A DNA stretch of 64,000 nucleotides from Abelmoschus esculentus (GCA_035048815.1 JAUCBN010000034.1:7852737-7916736); one strand, 5' to 3'. Counted from the stretch's first letter, positions 46,533-58,346 are shown. Made by a program: numbers and translations. Notes: a model not told the origin generated them from the letters alone.

Positions 46533-47810
46533 TGTAAAACTTATAATTGATTTTGATATAACAAATTATAAAATGATTTTTTTGTAAATAAATTTTTAAG
46601 TTTAAATTAATTGTCAAGTCAAAAATATTTCTCTAAATCAAAAATTACACCATCAAATATTTACCTATGTTTTTCTAAGGCAAAACGTTGAAAATAACCC
46701 AAGCGTTTTGATAATCGATACAGTTGGGATTTCAAAGGGAAAATCTTTAAGGCGTTTCTTTGCGGCCATTGGCCGTTATGATACATTTTGAACTATGATT
46801 TTTGGTTTTGAAACATAAAGAAAGCGTATTGAAATAGGCGTTTTGATATGGTCTTGCATTTAAATTGAATATTTTAATTAAGCGTTTTGATATAGGTCTT
46901 AAGCGTTTCGATACAGTGGGTTAAATTTTCAAAAATCAAGAATTTAATATTTTGACTATTACATGTTATTTATTAGGAAACAAAATTTTAAAAGTTTGTT
47001 AGATTGTTTCCATATACCCTTATATGTGTTTCGAGAAAAGTTTTGACAGTGTTAAAATGTTTCAATACAGCTCAAAGTTGTTTCGATACACCCCTGTTTT
47101 TAAAGGCTACTTGTTTTGATACAACTGTTATATGTATCAATACATTCCTATTTAATGCACATAACGAATCTTTCTATTTTAGCACCGTTTCGATATAGGG
47201 GTTTCGTGCATCGAAACAGTAGGTTGCAAAAGTGCATTTATGGTGGGAAGAAGGTCTCTCAATGGCTATATTGATGATCCCAACCACCCAAACATTTAGA
47301 ATTCAATGAAACGACATAAATACAAGCTTCAAAAGATCAAGCAACAATTACTGAACTTCCAAGCAAAATCCAAGCAATCAATCCAACTCTAAAGCACTTT
47401 ATTGTCAATTTTTTGCACTCAACTCAAAGTGTTCTTCATTGTAATTTTTATTTTTGAGTTTGGGGAGTGTTCATTTATAATTGAGCAATATCTATCTTGT
47501 AAGACACAATTCAAATTTTCAATTCCCATTCCTTGTATCAAAGTGAGTTTTAAGTCAATCTTTGGGTAGAAAGATTGACTTGTTATAATGGTTGTCTCCT
47601 TAGCCTAGAAAAGGGGACGAATTCAAGATTATTTAATTGTTTGAAAATCCTTAGTGGGAACTAAGGTAGTGGATTTAGAGCTTGTTTGAAGTTTGAATCA
47701 CTATAAATCTCGTGTCTTAAATTTTTCAATCTTTCCATTTACTCCCTTTAATTTTAAAAAGGCCAATTCAACCCCTCTTGGCAAATATCGATCTTACTAT
47801 CCACTCAACA
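46533..47810 (+). repeat. 5' LTR of the SIRE-like element
   Basis: It runs from TGTAAAACTTATAATTG to TCCACTCAACA (1278 bp). From about 46690 to 47220 it contains some ten variants of GTTTCGATACA, followed by an ATAAATACAAG TATA-like box near 47316. It matches 57077-58346 closely. Confidence 0.88.
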
Positions 47811-47826
47811 ACTGATATCAAATTCT
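47811..47826 (+). other. Degenerate primer-binding site
   Basis: ACTGATATCAAATTCT directly follows the LTR and resembles the TGGTATCAGAGC initiator-tRNA site with several changes. Confidence 0.55.
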
Positions 47827-47879
47827 AACTCTTTGAAGGCTTAAAATCCACAAGAGGCGACCGTTGAAGAGTGTTGATT

Positions 47880-49300
47880 ATCCATCCAACAATTGCCAGG
47901 GCTTCTACTTCTGGATTAATGACAATCGGTCACCAAGCCTCAATTCTTCAATGTGGATAAGTACCCATATTTGAAGAACCGGATGAAACTCTTCATCAAA
48001 TCCAACGAGTAAATTCTTTGAGATGTAGTGAAAGATGGAACCAAAATTCCTATGAAGATATATGAACAAGGAAGACACGTGCCAAAGACTAAAGAGAGAT
48101 GACCGAATGAAAGATCGAAGGAAGCTTCAAATAAACGAAAAATCTCTCTTTATTCTCTTTTGTGCACTTGGTCCCAACATGTATACCAAGATGTCATCTT
48201 GTAAAAGTGCAAAGGAAGTGTGGGACAAATTGGAGATCACTTATGAGGGCACTAATGATGTGAAGGAGACAAAGATTGGAATTATCAACTTAAGCTACGA
48301 GAACTTCAAGATGGAGCTGGATGAAAATGTCTCCAAGATGTTTGAACGATTCTTAGTTATTGTCAATGGTCTCAAGGGATTCGGTGAGGTCATCCCCGAA
48401 GACAAACTTGTTAGAAAACTACTCTACTATATTCATGAATCATGGGATGGGAAGAGAACTACAATCATCGAGGTGAAGAACTTGAAGACCTTGAAGCTTA
48501 ATGAGTTGGTGGAATTCCTCCTTACTCATGAGATCATAAAGCAAGGAAGAGAAGAAAAAAGAGAAGAGACAAGAAAAGGGTAGAGAAACTAGAAGTATAG
48601 AAGAAGAAAAAGCAAGAGATTAATCTCAAAGCCTCTCTACCACAGAGGAGAGTAATTCACGTGAGGAAGATGAACTTGAAGAATTGGCTATGGTAGAAAA
48701 AAAGATTTACTCGACTCATAAGTTCCAACTGAGGAAGAAAATTCCAACGAAGAAAGGACATCAAGCGTTAAAACAAGGAAGAGGAGAAAGATCAACTCAT
48801 ATGATATAAGTGCAAGAAACCGGGTCATATTCGATCAGAATATCCTTAATACAAGAAGAAGGGATTTGAAAAGAAGAAAAAGTTGAAAGCTCACGTTGCT
48901 ACATGGAGTGATGAATTATAAAGTTCATAAAAAGTTAAATCATGGTCATCAATAATGATCCTAAGGTAAACCTTGATTCATCTTGCAATGATTTAACTTT
49001 TTGTGAACTTTATGATTCATATGATGAATTGCAAGATGCATAAGATGAGTTTATTTTGAAATACAAAGAATCTATTTTAAAAAATAAGAAAGTTATTTTT
49101 GATTTGAAAAACCAAAATTATTCTTTATCAAAAATGAATTTGGAACTTGTAGAAAAGGTTGTTGGTCTAAAAGATGATTTGAAATTTTTTAAAATGAAAA
49201 TTTTGAATTGAACAACCTTTTTTCAAAATTAAATGATGATCACCACAAAGTGGTGAATGAGCTTAAAGAGTCATTTAAGGTACTTGAGAGTTCTAATTTT
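47880..49300 (+). pseudogene. SIRE-like gag
   Basis: The open part 48062-48583 (173 codons) holds the UBN2-type gag core: LFILFCALGPNMYTKMSSCK, KEVWDKLEITYEGTNDVKE, VSKMFERFLVIVNGLKGF and LKTLKLNELVEFLLTHE. Upstream, frames with stops encode the N-terminal part. Downstream are a zinc knuckle relic YKCKKPGHIRSEYP (about 48808-48850; last Cys changed to Tyr), the ATWSDE motif, and a Lys/Leu-rich coiled-coil stretch (48990-49300) typical of SIRE gag. Stops within the C-terminal half make it a pseudogene. Confidence 0.85.
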
Positions 49301-49359
49301 AAAAAAAAAAAGGAAGTTCAGAAAAAAGTTTTACATCCACAAACAAAGAAGCTTTCAAA

Positions 49360-49840
49360 GGCATGATAGATTTAGAAAGATTAGGAGTATATGGATTCCA
49401 AAGGAACTTGTAACTTCAAACAACATTCATGTCATTGCATCTTGGATTCCTAATGGAACTAAGTATTTGAGAACTAAATCATATGGACCCAAAATGGTTT
49501 GGTTACCAAAAACAAAAAACTAATCTTTGTTTGTAGGGTGAGCATTGCTACAAGGCCAAAGCTTTAAGTCAAAACACATGGTACCTTTATAGTGGATACT
49601 CAAGGCATATGATGGAAGGAAATAGTCGATTCAAGGAATTTAGGCTTAAAATTGGTAGGTTAGTGACTTTTAGTGACAACTTCAAAGGCTACGTTGAGGG
49701 TATAGTCTCCATTGGTAATCACCCATCTATTGTCATTGAAAATGTTTTGTTTGTCAAAGGTCTTAAGCCTAACTTGTTGAGTATTATTCAATTGTGTGAT
49801 AAAGGTTCTATGTTGTTGCAAGAGAATAAACATTAAAACA
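49360..49840 (+). pseudogene. SIRE-like aspartic protease
   Basis: The linker ends with IWIPKELV and MVWLPK (about 49390-49515). The active-site strand reads WYLYSGYSRHM where WYLDSGCSRHM is usual, so the catalytic Asp has become Tyr. It continues in the frame 49609-49836 with IVSIGNHPSIVIENVLFVKG and LKPNLLSIIQLCDKG. The product could not cleave polyprotein. Confidence 0.82.
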
Positions 49841-49849
49841 AATAAAACA

Positions 49850-50870
49850 ATGCCCATAGGTCATCGCATAGGAAATATATACATTTTGCATTTAGATGAC
49901 ATACATCTTTTACATACTTGCTTAGTTGCTAATGATGAGAATGATGCATGATTATGGCATAAGAAACATGGAAATGCTATCATAAGTGTTAAAGAAATTA
50001 GTTTCCCAAGATCTAATTAAAGGTTTACTAAAAATAAAATTTACTCTAGATAAAATTTGTGATGCATGTGTCAAAGGTAAATAATTTTTATTATGTAATT
50101 AGGACTACTATCTTGGGTGGAAAATATTATTCTTATGTGATTATAGATGATTTTTCTAGATATACTTGGGTTCTCTTTTAAGTACTAAGGATGAGAATTT
50201 AGAAAAATTCATCATATTTTTAAAAATTTCTCAAAATGATCTTGGTCAAAATATTTCACATATTAGAAGTGACCATGAAACCGAATTTCAAAATCTAGGT
50301 TTTGAGACTTTTTGTAATAAAAATGGGATTAACCATATTTTTTCGGCTCCTCGCACTCCTTAACAAAATGGGGTAGTTGAGAGGAAAAATAGAACTTTAG
50401 AGGAAATGACTAATACTATACTTTTGAAAACAATTTAACCTCAATATTTTTGGGCGGAAGCCACTAACACTTCTTGTTGTATTATAAACCGTATAATAAT
50501 TAGGCCAATTTTAAAGAAAAATGCTTATGAGGTTTTTAAAATCAAAGAAGCCTAATTGTAGCTATTTTCACCCCTTTGGGTGTAACTGTTTTGAAAAATG
50601 AAAAAAACAGCTTAGATAAATTAGATGTAAAAAGTGATGAAATAATTTTTTTTGGTTATTCTCAAAACTCTAAAGCCTATCAAGTCTTTAACAAAAGAAC
50701 CTTAATCGTAGAAGAATCTATTCATGTGATTTTCGATGATAACCTTATTCCTAGTAAGGATAATTGTGATGATGATGATGTAGGAATCATAAAAGCTATT
50801 GACGATGGTCAATCATCAAGACTGGAAGAGGTTCCAACCAACGCAGAAGCATAAGATCCTCTAATTGAAG
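49850..50870 (+). pseudogene. SIRE-like integrase
   Basis: The zinc-binding part is reduced to LWHKKHGNA (near 49950). The core in the frame 50100-50400 shows the strand DFSRYTWVLFLSTKDE, the second acidic residue in HIRSDHETEF, and NGVVERKNRTLEEM with the Glu. The C-terminal part (50576-50854) has IIFFGYSQNSKAYQVFNKRT and HVIFDDN. Stops (for example about 50362 and 50438) and frame changes interrupt it. It would have joined element DNA to the chromosome. Confidence 0.85.
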
Positions 50871-50984
50871 CTTTAAGAGAATGACCTTTGGGGAAAATGA
50901 AGTGAACTACCCAAGAGACTTCAACTATATCAAGAGTGGTGAAATCTTGGTGATCCATCTAAGGGGATAACTACTCGTTCTTCT

Positions 50985-51892
50985 CTTAAACTTATGAATC
51001 ATATTGCATTTATCTCATGCATAGAGTCTAAGAATATCAAATAAGCTTTAGAAGATGATTTTTGGATATTGACTATGTAATAGAAATTAAATCAATTTAA
51101 GAGAAGTAATTTATGGACTTTAGTTGATAGGCTTAGTAATAAATCTACTATAAGAATTAAATGGGTTTTTAGAAACAAACTAGATGAGAGTGATAACATT
51201 GTGAGAAATAAAGCTAGATTAGTTGTACAAGGTTACACTCAAGAAGAGGGAATAGATTTTGAATAAACTTATGCACCCGTAGCTAGAATGTAAGCTATTA
51301 GGATGTTACTTGCGTTTGTATGTTTTCATGATTTCAAGTTTTTTCAAATGGATGTCAAAAGTTCTTTTCCAAATGATTTTACAAATGAAGAAGTGTATGC
51401 TAAACAACCACCGGGTTTTGAAGATCTAAAATTTCCAAACCATGCTTTTAAATTGACAAAAACTTTATATGGTTTGAATCAAGCTCCTAAAGCTTGCTAT
51501 GAAATATTTTTAAACTTTTTGATTAAAATACACTTTTTATTAAAAGATTTGACAATGATATTTTAGTACTTTGAATTTATATTGATGATATTATTTTTGG
51601 TTCTACTAATGATGTTTATTGTCAAGAATTTTCTAAGCTAATGCAAGGTGAATTTGAGAAGAGCTTGATGGGGAGCTATCATTCTTTTTGTGACTCCAAA
51701 TCAATAAAATGAATGATGACACCTTCATCAATGAAACAAAGTACATCAACATATGCTTAAGAAGTTTGGCTTGGAGAATGTAAAGCCTCAAGCCACTCCC
51801 ACGAGCTCATCAATTAATCTTGAAAAAAATGAAGAAGTAAGTGTTTTGATTCTAAGCTTTATATATCAATGATAGGATCTTTGCTTTACCTT
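50985..51892 (+). pseudogene. SIRE-like reverse transcriptase, part before the solo LTR
   Basis: Motifs in order: IKWVFRNKLDESDNIVRNKA, RLVVQGYTQEEGIDFE, then in the open frame 51303-51566 FQMDVKSSFPND (catalytic Asp present), EEVYAKQPPGFED and KTLYGLNQAPKACYE. The second catalytic box reads YIDDIIFGST near 51578, in a shifted frame. It breaks at SMIGSLLYL where solo LTR E is inserted. Confidence 0.87.
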
Positions 51893-54024
51893 TGTAACCC
51901 CCTCGACCCGGTCTAGATAAAACCTGACTCGAACAAGCTACACATGGAATACCAAGGCTAATCCGGAGACTCGCCCCGATAAGCTACCCTAATTTTTTTT
52001 ATTTTATCTTATCTAGATTCTTTAATTAGATCTTACATGTTCATGCAAGGACTGAGTTCAATTACAGCGAAAACCAAAGACTTCCTAAATACATATAAGT
52101 ACTTAAAGGCATAAACCACATCTCACAACATATTCTCTAGATGCACTATCACCTAGTTCCATAAGCAATACACACAATAAATTAGCATACTTTATCAAAG
52201 AAAACATGACTTATAATAATTTCAAATCATCTTAAGTCAATTCTCAAAGTATGTCATCAATATAAGAGTAAACCAACTAGGAATTTCAAATACCAAAATA
52301 ACCTAAAACACCTAGGTTCATAAAGCTATCATTCAAGCAACACCAACGTTGATAAACATCAAACATGTATAAGCATACGAATACTAGGAGTCTCATCATC
52401 ATAACAATATTCTTAACCTAGTAACCCATCCCCATTTTTCTCTCACTATTACTAATGTTATAAAGACATACTTGAGCTTTTACTTGACGGTTACCTAGAT
52501 CCTTGCTTCCCCTTGCCGCATCAAAATTATTTACTCTGCATTGCAAGGTAAATAAGAGGGTAAGCATAATCTTAGTGAGTGAATAAAAATAAGGATAAAA
52601 TCTCCTTGCAATGCAGCTCATATTAAACCGATTTTAGCAATTTAAAGACCAATTAAAAACCAATTTGAAAACCAAGTCATGCTCTTTGTAAGAAAAACAT
52701 TCATGGCTAAATTTCACCATATATAAAATCAACAAATTTCCATGGATCACAAGCCACAAAACCTTTTCAAAAGCCTTTTTGAAAATATATACTTATCAAG
52801 CATAATCCAAGTCTTACATGCTACCTATAGAAAAGATCAAACAAAACCCTTATGCAAAAAACATAACCTCATGCAATTCCCTTTGCAAAGCAATAATTAA
52901 AAGCACTTGCGTTCTCTAATCGTTGGGATAAATGAACTCTCGTCCGGTCCCTTAAACGAGGTTACATGGAGGTCTATTCCACCATGCCAAACTCACATTA
53001 TTGTTCGGGTTAGTTAGAAAAACCCGAATGCGATAAAGTCCATTATACCCCGTAGCATTAGCTCTCCTTAATGCATCACTAAGGAATTTCACAAGTACGC
53101 ATTTTATATATTTAGTGCACTATTGTCTTTTTGATCGATCAACTTATCCCTCTTAACCATCACATAATAATCCAATACAAAATAAAGTCAATGCTCAAGT
53201 TTTAAGTTAAAAAAATATTTTAACCACATGCATCCTTCTATTTCATGCATCAATAATACATCAATTTCAAAAACCGATAAAAATCACTTTTCTCATATTT
53301 TCAAAACAAAATTATGGGAGCATCATAAGTATATAAAAAACCTTTTAAAATCAATCTCATGAGCATTAAAAATACATGCATATTCACATATGCACAACAG
53401 AATATGAGCATGACTAAAACATAGTAAAAACAAGGCATAATGTGGGAACCTTTAAGAAAGCAATACTTAAAACTTAATTTTGAGTATAGAGAGGTTTTTC
53501 ACACCTTCCATACACCCCAAACCTTTTAAAAACACATTTAAAAAACTATCAAATCGATAGCCCTCATAATCCACTCATCAATTTACTGAAACTTGCTTGA
53601 CAAGTCACCCGAAAATGCGATTCGGCTTTCTGATCTCCCTCAAAATTGTTCCTCTACCTCATGACCTGATTCAAGCATAAAAAAAGCTCTGTATTTAGTG
53701 CTCCTAATAACACACAACAAACCCCAATCCGAACCCCTACACAATAAACCTTAAAAACCTAACAAAACCTTAACCGAAAATTTTCCGAAACCCACCAAAT
53801 TTCACCCAAACCTAAAGTAAGGGATTAGATACATTAAAGAAATTTTATAAAAAATCTAATAAATCCAAATTATTTAATTTAGGATCCAAATAAACATTTT
53901 AGGATATTTTTATATAATTAATTTTGATTAAAAATTAATTTTTAAGTATTTAATCCTAAACTAAGCTAAACCAACGAAACCGATTCACTAACTTTTAGGC
54001 CCATTTTTGGGGTGCTACAACCTT
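51888..54024 (-). mobile_element. Solo LTR E (TGTARC family) inserted in RT, target duplication ACCTT
   Basis: The body is 51893-54019, from TGTAACCCCCTCGACCCGG to TTTTTGGGGTGCTACA on the plus strand; read as minus it starts TGTAGCACCCC. The perfect duplication ACCTT flanks it (51888-51892, 54020-54024) and the interrupted RT reading resumes afterwards. This is the cleanest 2.1-kb reference for family members A, B, C and D. The minus-strand frame at 52418-52621 also occurs in LTR A (18371-18580) but has no domain. Confidence 0.93.
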
Positions 54025-54625
54025 ACCACAAGTAGAACCTATATCATGTTTAGTGTATGCTTGTGTTCTAGCTTTCAAGCTAATCCTAAAGAATCTCACC
54101 TTATAGCCATTAATAGAATTTTTAGGTACTTTAGAGATACATCTTGTTTAGGTCTTTGGTATCCTAGAGAATGCTCATTTTATCTTTATGCTTACTCGGA
54201 TGTGGATTAAGGTTATGTAAAATAGATAAGAAAACTACTCCCAGAACATATCAATTCTTAAATAGTATGCTCGAATCTTGGTTCTCTAATAAAAAAACAG
54301 TGTAGCTCTATCTAACACTAAAGCGGAGTACATATCCTTAGGGAGTTTTTGTTCTCAAGACCTTTGGATGAAGCAAAAACTCTTAGATTATGGCATTAGA
54401 GTTGAAATCATACCTCTTAAGTATGATAATACTAGTGTTATATGTCTTACTAAAAATCACATCCAACATTTTAGAACCAAACACATAGAAACTAGAGATC
54501 ACTTCATTAGAGATCACAAGTTCAAAAATAATATTGTTCTAGAATATGTTGACACCTTAAATCAATTAGCGGACATCTTTACCAAACCTTTAGACAAAGA
54601 GTGTTTTTTGGACCCTTAGGAGAGA
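54020..54625 (+). pseudogene. SIRE-like RT end and RNase H
   Basis: After the insertion the reading continues with FQANPKESHLIAINRIFRYF and LYAYSDVD (RNase H first Asp region). Then, in the frame 54368-54619, it gives KYDNTSVICLTKN, RTKHIETRDHFIRDH and EYVDTLNQLADIFTKPLD, the conserved end of Copia RNase H. A few stops interrupt the middle. Confidence 0.87.
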
Positions 54626-54869
54626 GTTAGATTTAACTAGCCTACCTTGATCTTTAGTGTCATATTTTGTCAAAATTTGCTTGAATCTAATTGAAAAATC
54701 ATGTTTGTGTTATTTTTTTCCATCTTATTACTTCTATGCATGTTGTTAGGGAGAGTATTATTTTTCTTTTTTGTCTTACAATTATGTTCATACATCATAT
54801 ATATAAGCATGTAGGGACATAAGAATTTCATTTCTTGGACATTTATATGCCCAAAATGCAAAGCCTAGA

Positions 54870-55095
54870 CTACGTGTATCGAAACAATAATCTCGGTTTT
54901 GATATAGGATCTTTCTAGACGTTCATCTAGGCAAACCTGTGTCGAAACGCCTAACCCGCATTTCGATACTTCTTCCTATCGATATGTGTTAAAGTTGTAT
55001 CAAAAATAACACTTGTATCAAAACACCACTCCTCGCATTCTGAACCCAGCATTTCTAAATGCCTAAAAGGCATATTGATACACGTGGGGACAGAT
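54870..55095 (+). promoter_or_regulatory. TATCGAAAC motif cluster upstream of the envelope-like gene
   Basis: Between RNase H and the third gene lie GTATCGAAACAA, CGGTTTTGATATAGG, GTGTCGAAACGCC, ATTTCGATAC, CTATCGATATG, GTATCAAAAC and TTGATACACG. They have the same form as the clusters in the LTRs and end about 90 bases before a TATA box. Confidence 0.6.
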
Positions 55096-55180
55096 GCGTT
55101 TTTAAGGGTTTTAATTGCCAAACCTAACCTAATTAAAAACACAACTATCTCCTCTTTCAAAACCCTAGCCGATTTTTCCC

Positions 55181-55189
55181 TATATAAAT
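55181..55189 (+). promoter_or_regulatory. Candidate internal TATA box
   Basis: TATATAAAT in the context CCCTATATAAATCCCC is a canonical plant TATA box. It would start transcription near 55215, just ahead of a short C-rich leader with CTTCACACC. Confidence 0.55.
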
Positions 55190-55320
55190 CCCCTCAATCT
55201 CTTCAATTCTTCACACCAAACCTAAAATCAACTGAGGGTTTTTCATAGACACATAAAGGCTAAGGTTATATCCAATTTTGGGGCTTTATCAACCAAACTT
55301 CATTCAAATCCTAACTTAAG

Positions 55321-55636
55321 GTAATTTTTTTAAACACTTTTAATTTTTGTTTTATTTTCTTCGATATTAATTCAATTTTTTGTATATAATGTTGTTTTTA
55401 TATATGGGTTTTAATAACCCTACAAAATTTTTCAAAAATTCCGATTTTCTTTATTCGTATATAAATATTTTTATTGTAATTCTTATTAATTGTTTTTCAA
55501 TTTCTTTATCAATTTTTTTTTATTTTCTTTTGGCTTTTTGAACATAATTTTTATTCCAAAACCCTTGAGCATTGGTTATAGGTTCGAATTTGGTTAATTA
55601 ATACATATATGGTTTTTGGGTTAAAACTCCTTTTTT
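55321..55636 (+). other. Candidate leader intron of the envelope-like gene
   Basis: The donor AACTTAAG|GTAATTTT is at 55321 and the acceptor CTCCTTTTTTAG| at 55636. The interior is T-rich (long T runs), as in plant introns. The downstream exon begins ATC ATG G. The splice prediction is by eye. Confidence 0.5.
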
Positions 55637-55641
55637 AGATC

Positions 55642-56710
55642 ATGGCCCCTAAGAAAAGACAACGAACCATGGAGGAAGGTACATCTTCCAACGTTGATGA
55701 GGAGAAAAACAGTCCAAATCTCATCATCATATATCAACATTGTTTCACCTCCGACCATTTAAAGAACAATCGCCAATATCTCAATCATTAGATCAAGCGA
55801 GAGCGATGTGTGGCTGTTCATTTCATGGATTCTGAACGCTTCATGTTTTGCTATCTTTACCTTTTTGATTGTTGGAATTTCATATCGTTCTTTTCCTTTC
55901 CCAGTATATTCTATCTGATTCTTGTTCTTATCTTTTACTCTAATACAAAGTGCATTCTTTCTCAAAATAATTCCTAGGTTGTGGCCATTGAGTACTTTCT
56001 CATGGGAAAACACTTTCGAGTTGATGTTAAACTCATATATGATGCTTTTGGACTCGAGGATGAGGGTATTGATGATGAAGACTTTATTGGACGTACTCTG
56101 ACCTGATATGTCATCAATCTTGATGTGCATGATCGTTTTCTTCATTTGATCATCACATGGTGACTTCGTCGCTCTAATGGTAAATTTTCTTGGATTCACC
56201 AAGTTGATGGCTTTGGTGTGGCATTTTTTCGTCAAGAAAAAATTCCAAATCTTGCTTCAATCATCTTTGTGGATTTGGTGTGGCAAGTCCAAAATTGCCA
56301 CACCAAATTTTGTAAGTCGTTCTCCTACGCTTATTCTTTAAATGATATTTTTAATTATTTGGAGATCGATTGTTTTTTTTATACTGCAAAGTCAGTCAAA
56401 GATCTCATTGATGAAACCTCTCTCAATTGTTAACACTTTCAATACATTGATGGTAAATGGATTCATGAAGAAGTTCCTCCTCGAGATCCTCAACAGATCG
56501 CCCAAGTACCACTTGCTCCAAATGATGCCCTTATGACCTTTTTCACTGAACAATTTACAAATATAGGCAATCATATGGATCTCGGCTTTGCTGCTCTCAA
56601 CACCGCTTTAATCTTGAAGTTCAATTTTGTGCTCTCACTACTCGCATGATGAACCTTAAAGATCAACATATCTCCAAGAGTATGTCTATTGGGGCTTTTC
56701 ATGATAAATG
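55642..56710 (+). pseudogene. Envelope-like third ORF of the SIRE-like element
   Basis: From ATG 55642 it encodes MAPKKRQRTMEEGTSSN and an acidic stretch up to a stop at about 55790. Later blocks in other frames include VKLIYDAFGLEDEG (about 56020-56060), VINLDVHDRFLHLIITW (about 56108-56160), FFRQEKIPNLASIIF and KSFSYAYSLNDIFNYLEIDC (56218-56433), then EEVPPRDPQQIAQVPLAP. The block around DRFLHLIITW resembles the DRLLHHMI region of envelope-like proteins of SIRE elements and the related putative plant transposon proteins. No signal peptide or membrane segment is evident. At least three stops break it. Confidence 0.6.
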
Positions 56711-57063
56711 ATGTCAATCATAAGTTCATAATGATGAAGATGATGATGATACAAACATATGAATGATGAGTAGTTCATCATGCATATCATATTAGGATCT
56801 TAGTTTTATGCACTTATGTTTTAGGAACCTATGCTTTGATTTGTTTTTTATGTTGGATTGCTTTTAAGTTTTATGCTTTATGTTCTTGGATTATCATAAT
56901 TTTTAAATTTAAATATATGTTGCTTGGTTTATTTTATCTTTATATTGTCTCATTGATTTTGATATAATAAAAACGGGAGAAGTCTTTAAAACCTAACATT
57001 TTCAAACTATGCTTAAAATAAAAGGGAGTTTTACTTAAAAATTTATTTTGGTTTTGTTATATC
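56711..57063 (+). other. Non-coding 3' region of the SIRE-like element
   Basis: A+T-rich with no frame of note. It contains GATGATGATACAAACATATG and T-rich text up to the purine tract. Confidence 0.5.
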
Positions 57064-57075
57064 AAAAGGGGGAGA
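57064..57075 (+). other. Polypurine tract of the SIRE-like element
   Basis: AAAAGGGGGAGA immediately before the 3' LTR. This form (AAAGGGGGAGAT) is typical of SIRE-type Copia elements. Confidence 0.85.
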
Positions 57076-57076
57076 T

Positions 57077-58346
57077 TATAAAACCTATATTTGATTTTGA
57101 TATTACAAATTGTAAAAGGAATATTTTATAAATACATTTTTAAGTTTATGAATTAATTGACAAGTCAAAAACATTTTCTCTAAGTCAAAAATTAACCCAC
57201 CAACTATTTCCTTATGTTTTACTAAGGCAAAACGTTGAAAGTAACCCAAGCGTTTCGATACAATTGGAATTTCAAAGGTCAAATCTTTAAGGCATTTCGA
57301 TATGGCCATTAGTCTTTTCTACATATTTTGAAACTATGGTTTTTAGTTTCAAAACAAAAAGAAAGTGTATCGATACAATCTTTGGCTGTTTCAATATGAC
57401 CTTGCATTTAAACTGAATATTTTACTTAAGCGTTTCGATACATGTCTTAAGTGTTTCGATATATTGGGTTAAATTTTCAAAAATCAAGCATTTAATATTT
57501 TGATTGTTACTTATCAATTAATGGGAACCAAATTTTTTAAAAGTTTGTTAGACTGATTTGATACACCCTTATAGCTGTTTTAATATGGGTTTTGAAAGTG
57601 AAAAAACGTTTAGATACAACTAAAAGCTATTTCGATACGCCCTTGTTTTTAAAGGTTACCTGTTTCGATATGGTTGTTACGCGTATCGATACGCCCCTAT
57701 TTAACAAACATAATGGCTCTTTATATTTTAGCACCGTTTCGATACAAGGGTTTCGTGTATCAAAACAACAGGTTGTAGAAGTACATTTATGGTGGGAAGA
57801 TGGTCTCTCAACGGCTATATTAATGATCTTAACCACCCAAATAGTTAGAATTCATTGGGAAGGCTTAAATACAAGCCTTCAAAGGTCAAACAACAACTAT
57901 TGAACCAAACAATCAATGCAACTCCAAAGCACTTCTTTGACAATTTTTTTGCACTCTAATAAAAGTGTTCTTCATTGTAATTTTTATTTTCAGGTTAGGG
58001 GAGTGTTCATTTATAATTGGGAAATATCTATATTATGATAGACATTTCAAATTCCCAATTCTAATTCCTTGTATCAAAGTGAGTGTTAGGTCAATTTTTG
58101 GTAGAAAGATTGACTTATTGTAACGGTTGCCTCCTTAGCCTATAAAAGCGGACAAATTCAAGATTAGTGAATTTTTTAAAAATCCTTAGTGGTAGCTAAG
58201 GTAGTGTATATAGAGCTTGTTCGAAGCTTGAACCACTGTAAATCTTGTTTCTTTAATTTTTTTAATCTTTCCATTTGCTCCTTCAATTTAAAAATAGGCC
58301 AATTCACCCTCTCTTCGCAAATATCGATCTTACAATCCACTCAACA
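57077..58346 (+). repeat. 3' LTR of the SIRE-like element
   Basis: It begins TATAAAACCTATATTTG (TG changed to TA) and ends TCCACTCAACA, and matches 46533-47810 along its length. It has the same GTTTCGATACA-type cluster at about 57240-57780 and a TTAAATACAAG box near 57866. Confidence 0.87.

Noticed and set aside
52418..52621. Minus-strand frame shared with 18371-18580
   Set aside because: It is shared only because both are copies of the same LTR; there is no domain and the C-terminal sequence diverges through indels.
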